NCBI GenBank assembly: GCA_905250115.1
Contig: CAJNOI010000121.1
Span: forward strand, 136,241 to 200,240
Direction: 5' to 3'
Origin: Adineta steineri
Taxonomy: Eukaryota; Rotifera; Eurotatoria; Adinetida; Adinetidae
Length of the DNA: 64,000 nucleotides
Positions 11,587-24,902 of the stretch are shown here, piece after piece; position 1 is the first letter of the stretch, and each line of letters starts with the position of its first letter. The notes beneath the pieces are model-generated. The model did no database searches. It was not told where the DNA came from and was given only the letters and a program-made list of their open reading frames with translations. The position numbers were made by a program, and so were the translations under genes.

Positions 11587-13307
11587 ATGAATAGTGCGGG
11601 TTAGAAAATCTAATAGATTTAATTAATTTAATATATTGATTAATTTATTTTTATAGCTCTTAGCTTAGCTGCGTCCATGTTTGAAGGTGGTGGTTCTGAT
11701 AGTGATCCTTTATCTGACACAGATGCTGAATTATATATTCTTGGAATAAAATATAGAACTCCGAATGGTAATATATTCAACAAATCTTTTTTTTGAATTT
11801 ATTTATTAAATTAGATACATATGCAATTCTTGATGATGTTGTTAGTAGATTTTGGTTTACATATCGAACTGGATTTGCACCCATTGGTTAGTAATATAGA
11901 TTGATTTTTAATCGATAGTTTTTTGTCTTTTTTTTCAAGGTGGTTCATCAGGTCCGACAAAAGATACAGGATGGGGTTGTATGATGCGTTGTGGACAAAT
12001 GATGTTAGCTGAAGGTTATTTAAGATTTTTTCTACCTGCAGGAAGATGTATGTAAAACAACAAAACAAAACTTTTAAATAATATTTCACAAAATAGATTT
12101 TCGATGGCGTCCAAATATAACTGATCCAATGTATTGGGATATATTAAATATGTTTATTGATAAACGTCATTCATCATATTCTATACAACAAATAGGTTTG
12201 TAAATTGAATAGTTTTTTTGAATGAAATATTTGTTTTTTTTGTAGTACAAATGGGACATTCAGAAGGAAAAGATATTGGACAATGGTTTGGTCCGAATAC
12301 AATTGCTCAAGTACTTAGGTAAAGATTAAAATATGACGAAAAAAATGATGTCTAAAATATTGTTCTAGACGAATTGCTTCGAATGAATTCGAGAAACAAG
12401 TTAATGTACATGTTGCAATGGATAATACACTTGTACTCGATGAAATACGTTAGTTTTTTTGTTTTGAGAATAATTTAATATGAATGAATTCTATTTAAGG
12501 TAAATTATGTCAAATTAATTCAAAAGTTCGAAAAACAACAAAAAAAACGAATGATACACAAAATGGCTGGAAACCATTAGTGGTTATTATTCCATTACGA
12601 TTAGGTTTAAGTGATGTTAATGTAGAATACATTGATCAACTTAAGGTATATATAGAAAAATCAGTTATTGCTCATTTTCAAACTTGTTAATTAATTTATT
12701 TTTAGTTATGTCTTCGATTGCCACAAACACTTGGTTGTATTGGTGGAAAACCAAACCATGCACATTATTTTATTGGTTATTTAGGTAAGAAAATATTACA
12801 CTCTTTTCTTTTTATAATAAATTATATATTTTATTTTAGATACCGATGAATTGCTATATCTTGATCCACATGTTACACAATCACATGTTGATACAACTAT
12901 AACAGCAGATGATACATCTTATCATTGTGATAGAGTGAATCGAATGAAATTTTCTAGCCTTGATCCATCTCTTGCATTAGTAATAAACTTTTGTAGTTTA
13001 AATATGTATTATTCTTTTCATTTTTATTATAGGCATTTGCATGTAAAACTGAAATTGAATTTGATGATTTAATTGCTAAATTAAAACAGGTATAATATTT
13101 TTAAACAAAAACTAAAATATAATTTTATTTATTAGAATCTTCCTCCGAAACCAATGTTTGAAATATGTGAATCGAATCCATTTGATATGCATAATAAAAA
13201 AGTAGAGCATCATGAAGGTAAACATATTTAAATAATAAATTTAAAATTATTAATCTATTTTTCTAGTTATAACGTTGGATTCTGATGATGATTATGAAAT
13301 TGTATAA
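11587..13307 (+). CDS. ATG4: Autophagy cysteine protease ATG4
   Basis: ATG4 is the cytosolic C54 protease that trims ATG8/LC3 to expose its C-terminal Gly and later removes it from lipid. Thirteen exons join in phase to 366 residues: 11587-11599, 11657-11767, 11815-11886, 11940-12047, 12097-12195, 12246-12318, 12369-12448, 12500-12645, 12706-12784, 12840-12979, 13033-13089, 13136-13217 and 13267-13307. The catalytic Cys79 sits in [10 protein letters not shown], and Asp269/His271 in [20 protein letters not shown] and IPLRLGL are also family blocks. The C-terminus, DDDYEIV, is an acidic LC3-interacting motif like the FEIL end of human ATG4B. The first exon is only 13 nt, with donor GTTAGA; if wrong, translation could begin at Met in exon 2 (11677). 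A candidate AATAAA lies near 13417. Confidence 0.95.
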
Positions 13308-15090
13308 TATATCTTTTCTTACCATTTGCATACATACATGTGACGTGTATAAATAGAAATTGCTAATATATATATAAATATACATATGACGATTTTTTTT
13401 CGTTCTTTTTTTTTTAAATAAAGATATTTATTATGAAATTTATAATCATTATATTGCGTATGATAAGAAACTGATTTTAGAATATTCAAACCTACTTTAG
13501 GCGACATGACTATTAGTGACATAGAATATAATATTCATTGCCTTAATCCAATAAATCCTTTCTGAAATATAGCTCGGATCTGTTGCATGTCTAGTCATAA
13601 GCATTCGAATACCTTGTGTTAGTGATGTTTTGGTGCTGTGATCAAGATAAATAACGATAAGGAATAGTATGAATCGAATAGACATGTGTAATCGATACAC
13701 TAATTAATCTTCTTCACTGTTGCCGTAGTTACGACAAAATTTTGATAAAAACTGTTTTTGTGTAGAACTTAACTGATGGATGAGCCATAATGAATCGCTG
13801 CGTTTCTAATACGCTTTGTTTTTTAAAAGAAGTAAAATTCTGCACGATCTCATAATTAAAGTAAACTGTTCTTTGAAAATTGTAGAGCTGTTTACGCTGC
13901 ATCTCGTGGTATATTACGTTTTCCAGTAAAACGTATTCAAAACGTGGCGATTCATTAGAAGTCACCCGTTAATTAAGTTTTGCATCAAAAAAATAGTTTT
14001 TACTGAAATTTTATTATTATGACATCAATTAAAGTACGACTAACAGAACTAGGATTACGAAGAATTAATGCATAAGTTGCTGCTTAACATGAGATGGTTT
14101 AATTAAACAATAAGGGACACCAATATAAATTATAAAGAATCATACATTTTATATATGCATTGATAATGTCACTGGGCAGTGCTATACATGCTATGAAAAC
14201 TTGTAAATAACATTACAAAACTATATATCTGCTGACAATAGACTCTATGGTTTCTACAATGTCATGATATAACTTGAATAGAGATATAATCTTGATTAGT
14301 TGATATCACAAACTGCAATTGCGATCGCCTATCATTGAATGACGTAGTTTTAAAACTTATCATTTTAAGATTTTCTTTGTTAGTACTTTTCTCTCGTTTC
14401 TTGCCATTATTCTTCTGCAATAATCTATTTTGAGCATGTTCTATACTACTAAATTTTTTGTAACAATATCAATAAGAACTTTCAATGGGATTTCGATAGC
14501 GCATTCCTTCATCATTTAAATTTTAAATTCGATTTATTTCAACATTAATTCTCAAAATACAGTACTTTCTTATAGTCAAATACAAACGAAAGAATTTATA
14601 AACTGTTGTCTTCAAATGAAATGATTTGATATCAAGCACGGTGAATACATAGACTCCAGTTTTTCTAATCAAATACCGATTATATTCAAAGAAACTTAGA
14701 CAGATAAAATTTCAAAGAGTTTTTGACATTTCAACTAGGAGAAGAAACAAGTCAAACTTGATATCATTTCATCCTTCAAAAGCTATATATATATATTCAT
14801 ATTATAATGGTCTTAATAGTAAAAGCTTTTTATTTTCAAAACAACACATTTTTGTGAATTAGCAAAGGAGTTAAAAAGCAAACTTTTCTTGATTAGCTCT
14901 ATTGAAAACTTTTTTAATATCATTTCACACTTCACATTATTATTACTTAAATAATCAAGTGTCAAAATATCAATGTTTCCCGCCTTACGAGCGATTATCG
15001 TCACATTCACAAAGAAGAGATCGTTCACATAATATATTAATATAATCTATTGATGTAGAACTGCCTATGAAAATCTATACACCAAAATCA
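13308..15090. other. Gene-free stretch with a diverged foldback-arm copy
   Basis: No supported gene. The part at about 13880-14035 resembles the right arm of the foldback element at 37.2-38.0 kb (shared CGCTGCATCT, then CACCCGTTA-TTAAGTTT, then ATTATTATGA). A 67-codon frame on the minus strand at 13497-13700 begins with a hydrophobic stretch, but I see no domain or splice context for it. Confidence 0.4.
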
Positions 15091-15120
15091 GTGAATGTGT
15101 TCAACGAAACTTATTTTCGT

Positions 15121-16300
15121 CTATTTTACACACATCATCGTAAAGCTTGCAAGTTGAGCACCTCATCGAATATCACATGACAAATGAATATTTCTCAAAA
15201 CTTTTCTGTTTACCTCTTGTGCTGACTTTGAAGAAATACTGGCGATTTGATGACCTCATCGAGCATCACATGGCAAATGAATATTTCTAAGGAATGTTCT
15301 GTTCACCTCTTTTGCTCACTTAGAAGAAAAGCTTGCGAGTCGATCACCTCATCGAACATCACATGACAAACGAATATTTGTAAGTAATGTTCTTGTCACT
15401 TCTTTTGCTCACTTTGAAGTAAAGCTTACGAGTTGATCATCTCATCGAACATTACTAGACAAGCGAGTATTTCTAACGATTATTCTGTTCGCCTCTTTTG
15501 CTCACTTTGAAGAAAAGCCTGCGAGTTGATCATCTCATCGAACATCACATGGCAAATGAATATTTCTAACCAATGTTCTGTTCACCTTTTTTGCTCATTT
15601 TGAAGAAAAGCTTGCGAGTTGATCATCTCATCAAACATCACATAACAAATGAATATTTATAAAGAATGTTCTGTTCACCTTTTTTGCTCATTTTGAAGAA
15701 AAGCTTGCGAGTTGATCATCTCATCAAACATCACATAACAAATGAATATTTATAAAGAATGTTCTGTTCACCGCTTTTGTTCACTTTGAAAAGAAGCTTG
15801 CGAGTGGATCACCTCATCGAACATCACATGACAAACGAATATTTCTAATCAATGTTCTGTTCATCTCTTTTGCTCACTTTGAAGTAAAGCTTGCTAGTTG
15901 ATCATCTTATCGAACATCACATGACAAATGAATATTTCTCATAACTGTTCTGTTCACCATTTTTGTTCACTTTGAAAAAAAGCTTGTGAGTTGATCATCT
16001 CATTGAATATTACATGATAATTGTATATTTCTGAATAATGTTTATTTCACCTCTTTTGCTCACTTTGAAGAAAAGCGTGCGAGTTGATCATCTCATCGAA
16101 TATCACATGACAAATGAATATTTCTGAAAAATGTTCTATTCATCTCTTTTGCTCACTTTAAAGAAAAGCTTTCGAGTTGACCACCTTATCGAACATCACA
16201 TGTCAAATGAATATTTCTCAAAACTGTTTTGTTCACCTCTTTCGCTCACTTCGAAGAAAAGCTTGCGAATTGATCACCTTATCGACCATCATACAGAAAA
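15121..16300. repeat. 93-bp satellite array, about 13 units
   Basis: The hexamer CTCATC (or a one-base variant) recurs at 15162, 15255, 15348, 15441, 15534, 15627, 15720, 15813, 15906, 15999, 16092, 16185 and 16278: thirteen steps of exactly 93 bases. Each unit carries AAGCTTGCGAGTTGATCA, a CATCACATGACAAATGAATA block and CTCTTTTGCTCACTTTGAAG, differing by point changes. The period is 31 codons, but stops interrupt most units in the frame that is open in the last two. Units at 15600-15780 are nearly identical, suggesting recent local homogenisation. Confidence 0.9.
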
Positions 16301-19300
16301 CGAGATTTATCTTGATAACTTTATTGTGTACTTTTTGGGGTTATTAGAGAAGAGTATATTTGCATATTACATCAGCAGTTTTTCCTCAGCTAGGAAATAG
16401 TAATACATTAGCGAAAGTGGTGTCAGCTTTGGTCTCGTTGGTATCGCTTCAAACTGCAACTCTGGCTGTTGCCTAATGGAAGATGCGGTGTAACACATTA
16501 AGTTTTCTCGAATCTTTTTCATAATGAAAATAGTTAGAAGTTCTGTTAATCCTAACCATGTTTTGCAGCGACTATATATCTGGAAGTTATTATGACAATT
16601 CAATACATAAACTACTGCTATGTATATAGACAGAATATAGAAAGACAGCTGAACGTGTCTGGTAGTCTCTACGCAGAAAGATACCGATGTTGCTAGTTAG
16701 AAATTATGATTGGTCTCATGTCTGTGACGGATTGTCTAGACATAGGATATGTTCGGAATCCAATATTTATGGTGGAAAATTAGAACGCATTCTTATCGAT
16801 TACTAAAGCTGAATGGTCGCTGTTTTATTAAAATGAAACATCCATTGACGCATTAAGTGAGGCTTTACGAATTCTTTTATCACTTTTAATTATATTATAT
16901 GTACTTCTTCTACATGTCGTTAAAAGGGAATTAAAGGTACAGAGTTGATTTATCAAAATGTTTTTCAAGGTGTCTCTTTCTTAGTTTGAGCAAAGTCTTG
17001 CCCAACTCGCTCTGACGACATATGCAATGGAAGGATACAACGCTTTATGGCGAATGTATGACGATTTCTTATAAAATAATACTAGCGAATTTATTGGTAA
17101 GTATAACGGTATAGGCTACCATTATAGTAAAGCATTATCTTATCCGTTCTATTATAAACCTATTACGTATCTTTTTGTGGGTCTAACACTATTTAATTTC
17201 AATATGTGAAGAAGTTATCAACATGCACTATTTTTGATTTTGAGAATATGTCAACATCTTTTTGAAATGCTTCAAATATATTATATATATGTCATATTCT
17301 CAATTAAAACATCATTATACTCTAATCTCTTACAGTTAAATGCTGTCAGGCATATAAGTTGTCATGTCCAGTGCATGTACAACCAATTCTAAATATTGTA
17401 TACTTGTTAACATTGATGATTACTGTATCACCAATACCATTACTGTGTATCATATAGAATAAAACAACTCAATATGTACTACTGTGTACGAGAGACAAGA
17501 AAAAGTATTTCGACAGTGTTATCTTTCCGTGTAATCAGGTACACAGATGATTAAATATTAGGCGTTATAATGATGCCAAATACTATAGCTTCCTTTTATA
17601 ATTACCATAATCATATAAAAAGCACATTGTTTCAAGCGATTTATTAAAGTAATTCGTCCTGAGATTGTATTGTGCGCGATCTCCTGAACCGGTAGTCTTT
17701 TTTTTATAGACAATCATCACTATTTTGATAGTTGCGGAGAAAGCTGACTAATCTAGTAAGATGGACACGACTATGATGTTCTATTCTTTGAACACACTTA
17801 CGTGTTGGTATGGAAACTATTGTCGTTTATTATTGTTTTCATGTCTTAATTCCGTGCATTCCATCCACATGAAAGAAGATAAAACTAGTTTTTATACTAG
17901 GACAATACTTAATATCTATTTATGAAAAATATTAATGAATTGTTTCAACACATTGATTTTCAAAGAAATAGACAATGCGTTTGCTCAGATATTAACTTGA
18001 GCTTTTCATTGAATTCAACTGCTACATAATTCACATTGGATTAATTGCCACTTATGAGCTACTTCAATTACTTCATATTGTAAGCCTAATGATTAAATTC
18101 ACAAATTTTCAAGTAGAAAGATCTCCTTGGGAAAATAAGCGCTGAATTGGCAGTTTAAGCACTATTATCTCTAAACAAAATATCAGTTCTACTGAATATT
18201 TAGTAAAAGATGGTTTACATATTTTGATTGGTCATCTTAGTTATGATTTATGACATGAGTTACTCTCAGAAACTCGAATAGATCAGTTAGAAGTTTAACT
18301 AAAACTCAGCAGTCGGGCCAATTTTTTCAATCGATAGAAAAATGATTATTTTAAAGAAAAATCTGACAACTGTATCAAAAATGTTTTTCTCCTTACATTA
18401 TTAATTCATGCATAAATAATGATTGTCATTAGAAGATGTACTTATGTGATGCACTATTCATGTACTAAACTTCCAATAGTAAAACGATTGAATATGAAAA
18501 TAATGACTTGCTCATGGAAGAAACGTCTACATTAGTTTCAATAGAGTAACGACTGAATATAGAGAAAAATGATACTGATAAATATAAGAAACCACTTCAT
18601 CTATCAAGAAAAAGTCATCTTTGAACTAATTAATCAACAAATGAGGAGAAATGAAGATACTAGCTAATTTATCTTGGCACATTTCTCCAGAGAAATACAT
18701 GTCAAAACATCTGGTATCTGCAATCTGTGAAAACTTATAGATTTATATAATATGTAATGTCTTCTTTTGTAAACTGAAGTTTTAGTTGAGACGGTGTGAT
18801 ATTTTTGTTGAATTCTAAATAAATTAATTTTGATGAACTTTATTGATGCTGCACTAGACACAACAATGGCTGAGAAAATACTTTACGTACTTCAATATCA
18901 TTCCTGTTGATTACAGTGTATACTGTAATGATCATCAAGAAATAATATTAACTGCGATCTTCCCGCTGAAAGTTTCTTAGCTACATCTCAACTTTTATTC
19001 ATCTATGTGGCCAAGTGCGCTGCATAGATCGTTTCACTAACAGTATAGCTCACTATTTTTCCTTTTATTCTTGTCATTCACAGCATCTAGTATATGTATC
19101 TATGTGCATATTCATAAGTGTATCAAACCAAACATTTGATCCCTTCTATCATTTTCTGTCTTATTATAGATACTTTATGTATTTGAATAAGTGCATTCAA
19201 GTCACATGAGATGTACGTATATGTATCTTGTAGTAAAGCTGGAGGCACTATAAAATACAAAATATAGATCCTGGCAACTATATCTATCACTAGCCAAAGA

Positions 19301-22300
19301 AAGAAGTATTCATTTATTTAGTCCGTACGAAAGAGTGAAAACGATTTATATATTATTGAGTTACTGAATCTTTATCAGGGACTTAGTTAGTTTTGAGCAA
19401 GTTACTCGCTTCCCTGATGAGAAAAAATGTACGGAAATATTGGCCCTTGATTTCTGGCTGTGACAATACTTCCTATCAATCAGTTATTTTTCTCGTTTGT
19501 TACTGTTTGCAAATAGATTCTACCATCATAAAAGCTCTGCACTACCTATAATTTCAGCATTTCTAACTCAGTTCTGCTTCTGAGTAAGAACTGGCATTGT
19601 TATAACCAACAGAGAAATTGATCCACTCTCGTAAAAATACGAAACTGAACAAAGAGGAAATAGATTCTTTGCCTAACAACTCATACTCACCGTTATATAA
19701 CGTAGTGGTCTTGATCTTAATTACCGCCAACAAGAATAATCAGAGTAACTGTTATCCAAACGCTCAGTTGACTCTCTACCTTTTCACGTTTCCTTCACCA
19801 TCCTTATCTAACATAAGAAGAGACATTTGCTCATATCCTTTCGGCTGCTGCAACAATAGTCAATCATAGGCACTGAGCAGTATTTAACAACCAAAACCGT
19901 TAATAATGAAAATTTCTATTGCAATTAAAGAAAAATATATTTTGTTGTAAATCTTTATTTTAAAGTTTAAACATTTTACCAATACTGCAAGACTGTCACA
20001 CGAAGATCGATCATTATTGCCCTAACTGTATATATAATTACTTCCGGAGTCTGTTGCAAACGTCTCGATCACTCGAATGTCATCATTTTTATTGGATCAA
20101 GTTATATTGCACTGCTTTCCACTGGAAGACGTTTTCACTCTCACTGCCAATCAACGTTATAACTGCGTCAGTATTTACTGAGTATATTATCCTTCATAAT
20201 CTTTACATGTGGCTTTTAGCGTCACTACCGCTACTTGTCGACAAAATATATGAATAATCTTTAATAAAACGTGTGCATTAGTAATCTTATAGAATATTCC
20301 ATGACTAATGAATATTTCTCATAATCAGCATCAGCAGCACAAGTATAATCATAACTGTTTTGTTCAACTCTTTGGCTCACTCAGAAGGAAAGCCTTGGAG
20401 TTGAATAACTACAATAGTACGCAAAGTCGCTGAATGTGCGAAATCGCATTTGGCAAGATGTTATTCATCGTTTACTCTTACGTTGAAGTTATACGGATGC
20501 ACTATCATTCGATGAATGTTTATTTAGTTAATGAATACTTAAAACCAAAGTTTTGCTCAGTTATCTGACTCACAATACAACAAAGTTGTTTCATTTTCCA
20601 GTAGAATAATGATTACATATCAAATAAATGATTTCTATTAGCATTCTATTTGTTTATATCATCATTCAAATCGATAGTTCATCGTCTATAAATTGATCAC
20701 ATGCTACGTAACTAACGAATAGTTAAAACGCATGTTTAAATCACATTTCATGCTCACAGTAGAAAATACTCTCGGCATCACAGTCTGATCAAACATCGTA
20801 CGGCAAATGGATAAGCACTTTTGTATACTTACATCCAATATTTGTATAATTTTCTATGACTTTTGCCGATACTTTACTTGATCATTTATGACAGGATAAA
20901 AGAATAACTTTAATAAAATCTTTATTCGACTACTACAGTAGTTTACAAATAAATGACGAGACTATGCATGCTGATTCACGTTGTTAAAGGAAATGATCAC
21001 TCATGACTCAAATCTTATCCAATCTTTTTCTTCACTTATTTATAAAATGATTGAACTGACCCGAAAATGGAATATTACCTAACATATGGACAATCGATTT
21101 CTTATAATATCGTTCACCTCTGTTAATCCAACGAATTAGAAGCTCAACCAATCACATTGATAAAAGAAACTACATAATTGAGGAATAAAGTGTATTGCCA
21201 TCATTCTTTGATTCAATTATTTTAATTCACATAGGCTAGTACTTATACATCAACCGTAGAATTCAAGAATGCATTGTAAATGAATATTTGTAAGGAAAAA
21301 CTTATTCATCTATTGTATTTATTGTAGAGCAAAGCTTAGAGAATAGTTAGCTATTATAGACCAAGTAGCAAGTGAATGAGTACTCGCCAGCAGTCCTGTT
21401 CGCTTTCTCTATTTCTCCGAAAACAAGAGACATAATAGAAATCGATATATCAAAGGTCGCATTAAAGTTAAGCAATTACTTACCAATCTATCTATTCACT
21501 TACTTTATTAGTAAGGTGGTTAAGTTTCCCCGCATAGTAACGGTATGAAGATTAGATATCGTATGAATCGCTATCATCATACTTTAATTCATATTTAATG
21601 ATAAATTGACCATGCACCGTCGAGATTGATGCGACCATTCAAGATCGCATAACAAATGACTGACAATAACGGCATTCCCCAATATTTCATTCATTTACTT
21701 TGTCAATATTCATCCAATAAATTTAAGTTAACTACTTGAAAATAAATTATGTATTTATTGAATAGTCATGACATTTGGCGCAAAAATTGCATTCAAAAAC
21801 TTTGTTCAATGTTGACTAACTATTTTAATTAACCACTGAGTCGGAGATTGCATGAAAGGATAATAACATTAAGCATAGCTCTGTTTCTGTATATTGTTTC
21901 ATGTCGAAGAAGCTTACAAATTCGTAATATCACTGTGAATATATAGAAAATGAATCATCATAACGTCCGCCGATGTCTGTTCGTTTATCTTATTCTTTTG
22001 ATAACACTTTACTTTGTCCGAATCAAATAAATCAAGATCATATTCATGGTGAATAATCAGAACAAAAATTGCATTCATTTACTCTAATCTCTTGACAGAA
22101 AAGACTTTAATTTGGTATCATGTTTGAAGATCAATACGTAAATGTGTACTTCCTATCAAGCTTCTTATCAGAATATGGTGATTGTATCTTTGGTGCAACG
22201 ATTGTTGGTTTTTCTAAATAATGAGTTATAGTCTCTGTGATAAATTGAGAAAAAAGGTCTGACTACCACTGCACTCAGTTATCAAGATTGCAAACCTGCA

Positions 22301-22410
22301 GAAATCGATGATAACTGTCAAGATAAAGAAGTAAATTTGGTTTATTTACAACCGAATTTTTTTAAAAAATAACAACTCACGTGCGTATCTATTTTTAGAT
22401 CAGTTTAAAG
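16301..22410. other. Long gene-free stretch with decayed satellite-like fragments
   Basis: About 6 kb without a supported gene on either strand. Scattered short pieces resemble the 93-bp satellite, best at 20295-20405 and more weakly near 20785 and 21255-21370. Frames of 60-83 codons here have no recognisable product or paired splice signals. Confidence 0.5.
20295..20405. repeat. Diverged 93-bp satellite unit with a 30-bp insertion
   Basis: The text ACTAATGAATATTTCTCATAA and CTGTTTTGTTCA ... TTTGGCTCACTCAGAAGGAAAGC ... GGAGTTGA follows the order of a satellite unit. It is interrupted by about 30 bp holding CAGCATCAGCAGCA and flanked by a repeated AATCA. Confidence 0.55.
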
Positions 22411-22417
22411 AACCATC

Positions 22418-22556
22418 TTGAGGGTGTGAGTGTGAGTGTGTGAGTATGGGATGGGCTGGGCTGGGGTGTGGATGTATGTGTAGCTATAGGAAGTACACTA
22501 TCCTCATAGCCACACCTACACCCACATCCTCACCCACTCACACCCACACACTTGAG
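22418..22556. repeat. GT-rich/CA-rich hairpin
   Basis: A left arm rich in GGGTGTG and GAGTGTG (22418-22486) faces a right arm of CACACC, CACCCAC and CACTCACACCCACACA (22499-22556), separated by a short AT-rich loop. The two outer ends, CTTGAGGGTGTG and CACACACTTGAG, are partly complementary. It is one of several similar hairpins in the window. Confidence 0.65.
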
Positions 22557-23737
22557 TGACAGCAACCCATTTTCGCGATAATCAAAGCATAGCAAACTAT
22601 AGTAGGTAGTGGAGTGCTGGACTCATTATCACTATAGGGATTGATTAAGATGAATAGAATACTTATTAACGTACAACTTAGTGGTTTTGTCCTATACAGC
22701 GGGAGCTAAATAATGTAGGGATCGCTGTTGACAAACTTCCACGGCAACCGAAGATTAGTTATGTCTAGTAGTCTAGCGAACTTAATATATTTCTTCGTTT
22801 TGTCACATTCGATCAATAATACTGTTTGTTCATAGGTTTATATGTATATAATGACTAACAGACATAAACTTATTTTAATTATGTTCGACATAATATTTAC
22901 AAAAATCCGATTTGATACAGTTCGATTTGGTTTAGGATTTTAAAAACTATTCCGACTTGCAACCATTTCGGTTCACGATTTCTTCGATATTCCGCGATTT
23001 CAGTTTGATTCGCTTTAAAATTCAAAAAACTTCAACTGATTGTATCATTTTGATCGAGAAGATAAACTGTTACAAAATTCATCTACTTAATAATAATGTA
23101 TTAGTCAACTGCTTTGCTTTTATTCGTTCATATTTATTCAAAAATTCTAAATGTTTCATTCCCATTTTATAGCTTTCGATATGCTATATCTATCATGAGA
23201 AAAGAAGACACTTTGTAATAAATTCTAAGAGTAATGATAGATACTACATTATTTCTTTTTCGCAGAAATTTTCTATAATTATATGACTAGATTCTTATTG
23301 CCTACACTGCGATATAACCACGAAAATCGTTTAAATGAATTGACAGAAATATAGTGTTGAAGAGAAAAGCATTGCTTGTATAGTGAGGAAGATTTTCATG
23401 TTGGACCAGTTTATGAGTCAGCTATGTGTCTCCTCTTCAAGATTGTACGAATAATAGTGAGACGCTAGCATTCCATAACTATGCGGAATTCTGACAGTAA
23501 AACTTACTTATTCTCTTACTCCAAAACAGTATCATTCAATGCTTTGCGAGATCTTAAGATCGATGAGTATCTTTCATCTAAAACTATTTTCATAACAATC
23601 ATATTTGAGCTGAACTATGTATGTTTAAGCAGTGAGAATGATGTAATTAATACTCTATCAAATCATATAGAAACTAAGAAGTTTTATGGTTTTCGTGCAA
23701 ATACAAACTGAATAATATTATTAAAACTAATACAGTT

Positions 23738-23826
23738 ATAGTGTGGGTGTGGTGCGTATGAGTAAGAACAGTAAACGTCGACCCATACCTAACACCCGCA
23801 TTCATGCACGCCCCACAATCACACTT
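23738..23826. repeat. GT-rich/CA-rich hairpin
   Basis: AGTGTGGGTGTGGTGCGTATG on the left and GCACGCCCCACAATCACACT on the right, around a loop containing ACCCATACCTAACACCC. Same general design as the element at 22.4 kb. Confidence 0.55.
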
Positions 23827-24070
23827 TCATGCTCACATCTTATATTCCTGAGTTTTTATTCGTAGTTACTCATTACACTGATTTTTTGACTTGGTTAAGC
23901 TTAATGTAGACATTCCATAGATATCTATTCAATTTTTAATATTGTCAAATATGAATACATAAACATTGCAGTATGCGCACAGTATAATCACTCTTGAAGT
24001 CTTACGGATATGATAGTTTCCAATTTTAATTCAATGGAAGTAACACTAATTAAATTTTTTTGGCTTACCT

Positions 24071-24306
24071 GAAGGTGGTACAATATCAATTTTAGTAAAT
24101 ACAATTGGCATATCGTCAGTTGTATCCTGTGGAATCTTCGCCGATGGTTTCAATATTATGCCGTTGTACATCGTCTGATATTGTTCAACATCAGTTGTAT
24201 CAAAAATCTTCTGTTTTAAATCATCGATATCTGCATCAGGATTTATACTGGTTTTCGTTGGAATGTTTTGGTTGCGTTGAAACCACACTTTAATCATGTT
24301 GTCCAT
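24071..24306 (-). pseudogene. Orphan exon encoding a ubiquitin-like domain (Crinkler-type N-terminus?)
   Basis: From the ATG at 24306 a frame runs about 78 codons to a good donor (CTTCAG then GTAAGC) at 24071. The translation has beta-grasp-like features: IKVWFQRN, DIDDLKQKIF, a central MYNGIILKPSAKIPQD and PIVFTKID. This layout recalls the ubiquitin-like N-terminal domain of Crinkler-type proteins, from memory only. I found no downstream exon on the minus strand before 22.9 kb, and the surroundings are repeat-rich, so it is more likely a gene remnant than an intact gene. It could also be a first exon whose partners I missed. Confidence 0.35.
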
Positions 24307-24616
24307 AAATATTCGTATAACGAGAGCGTAGAAGACTGTATGCAACCTTTCGAATCCTATAAAAAGATAGTTTATACAATTGAAGAAGTATTTTATGAAG
24401 TATTCTTCCAAAGAATTTCATACCTATCTCAGAGATTTATACGTGAACAGCATATATACCTCTATAATAAGAACGGCTTTTTTCTCAAAGATCATGTTTC
24501 ATCTTTAATATCTCTGTAAAAAATGAGCAGACAGTCTGAGATGTTATGACTTGACAGGTAAATGTTTTATTTCTTCACTGAAAAGAGGATTTTTTGGAAA
24601 AATATTAAGAGATAAC

Positions 24617-24662
24617 GAGGGTGTGGGTGTGACATGATGTCAACATTTATACCCATACACTC
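24617..24662. repeat. Small GT-rich/CA-rich hairpin
   Basis: GAGGGTGTGGGTGTGACATG is followed by ACCCATACACTCTC in inverted orientation. Confidence 0.5.
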
Positions 24663-24902
24663 TCTGTAACAGCATGCTTTGCAAAAAATGATTTTAGACT
24701 GAATCGTTGAAGATGTAAGAGTTGTCTAGCATATTCAGAATCCTTTGAAGTTCGAACAAAATACGGTTCTTTCTCGAGTATCTTTTTCGTGCTTCAGAAA
24801 AAATGGTTGTAGCTGACTGTACAGTGGTCCATGCAACATATTTAGTCGACATCTGCTGATCTGATCAAAATTTCACTCTACAAATCTCATAAGCGAAAGA
24901 TT

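Noticed and set aside
15121-16300. CRISPR-like array
   Set aside because: Repeat units are contiguous 93-bp tandem copies with no unique spacers, in a eukaryotic genome.
16131-16400. An 89-codon frame at the end of the satellite
   Set aside because: It spans the last two satellite units and stops outside; the same frame is broken in other units, and no splice or start evidence exists.
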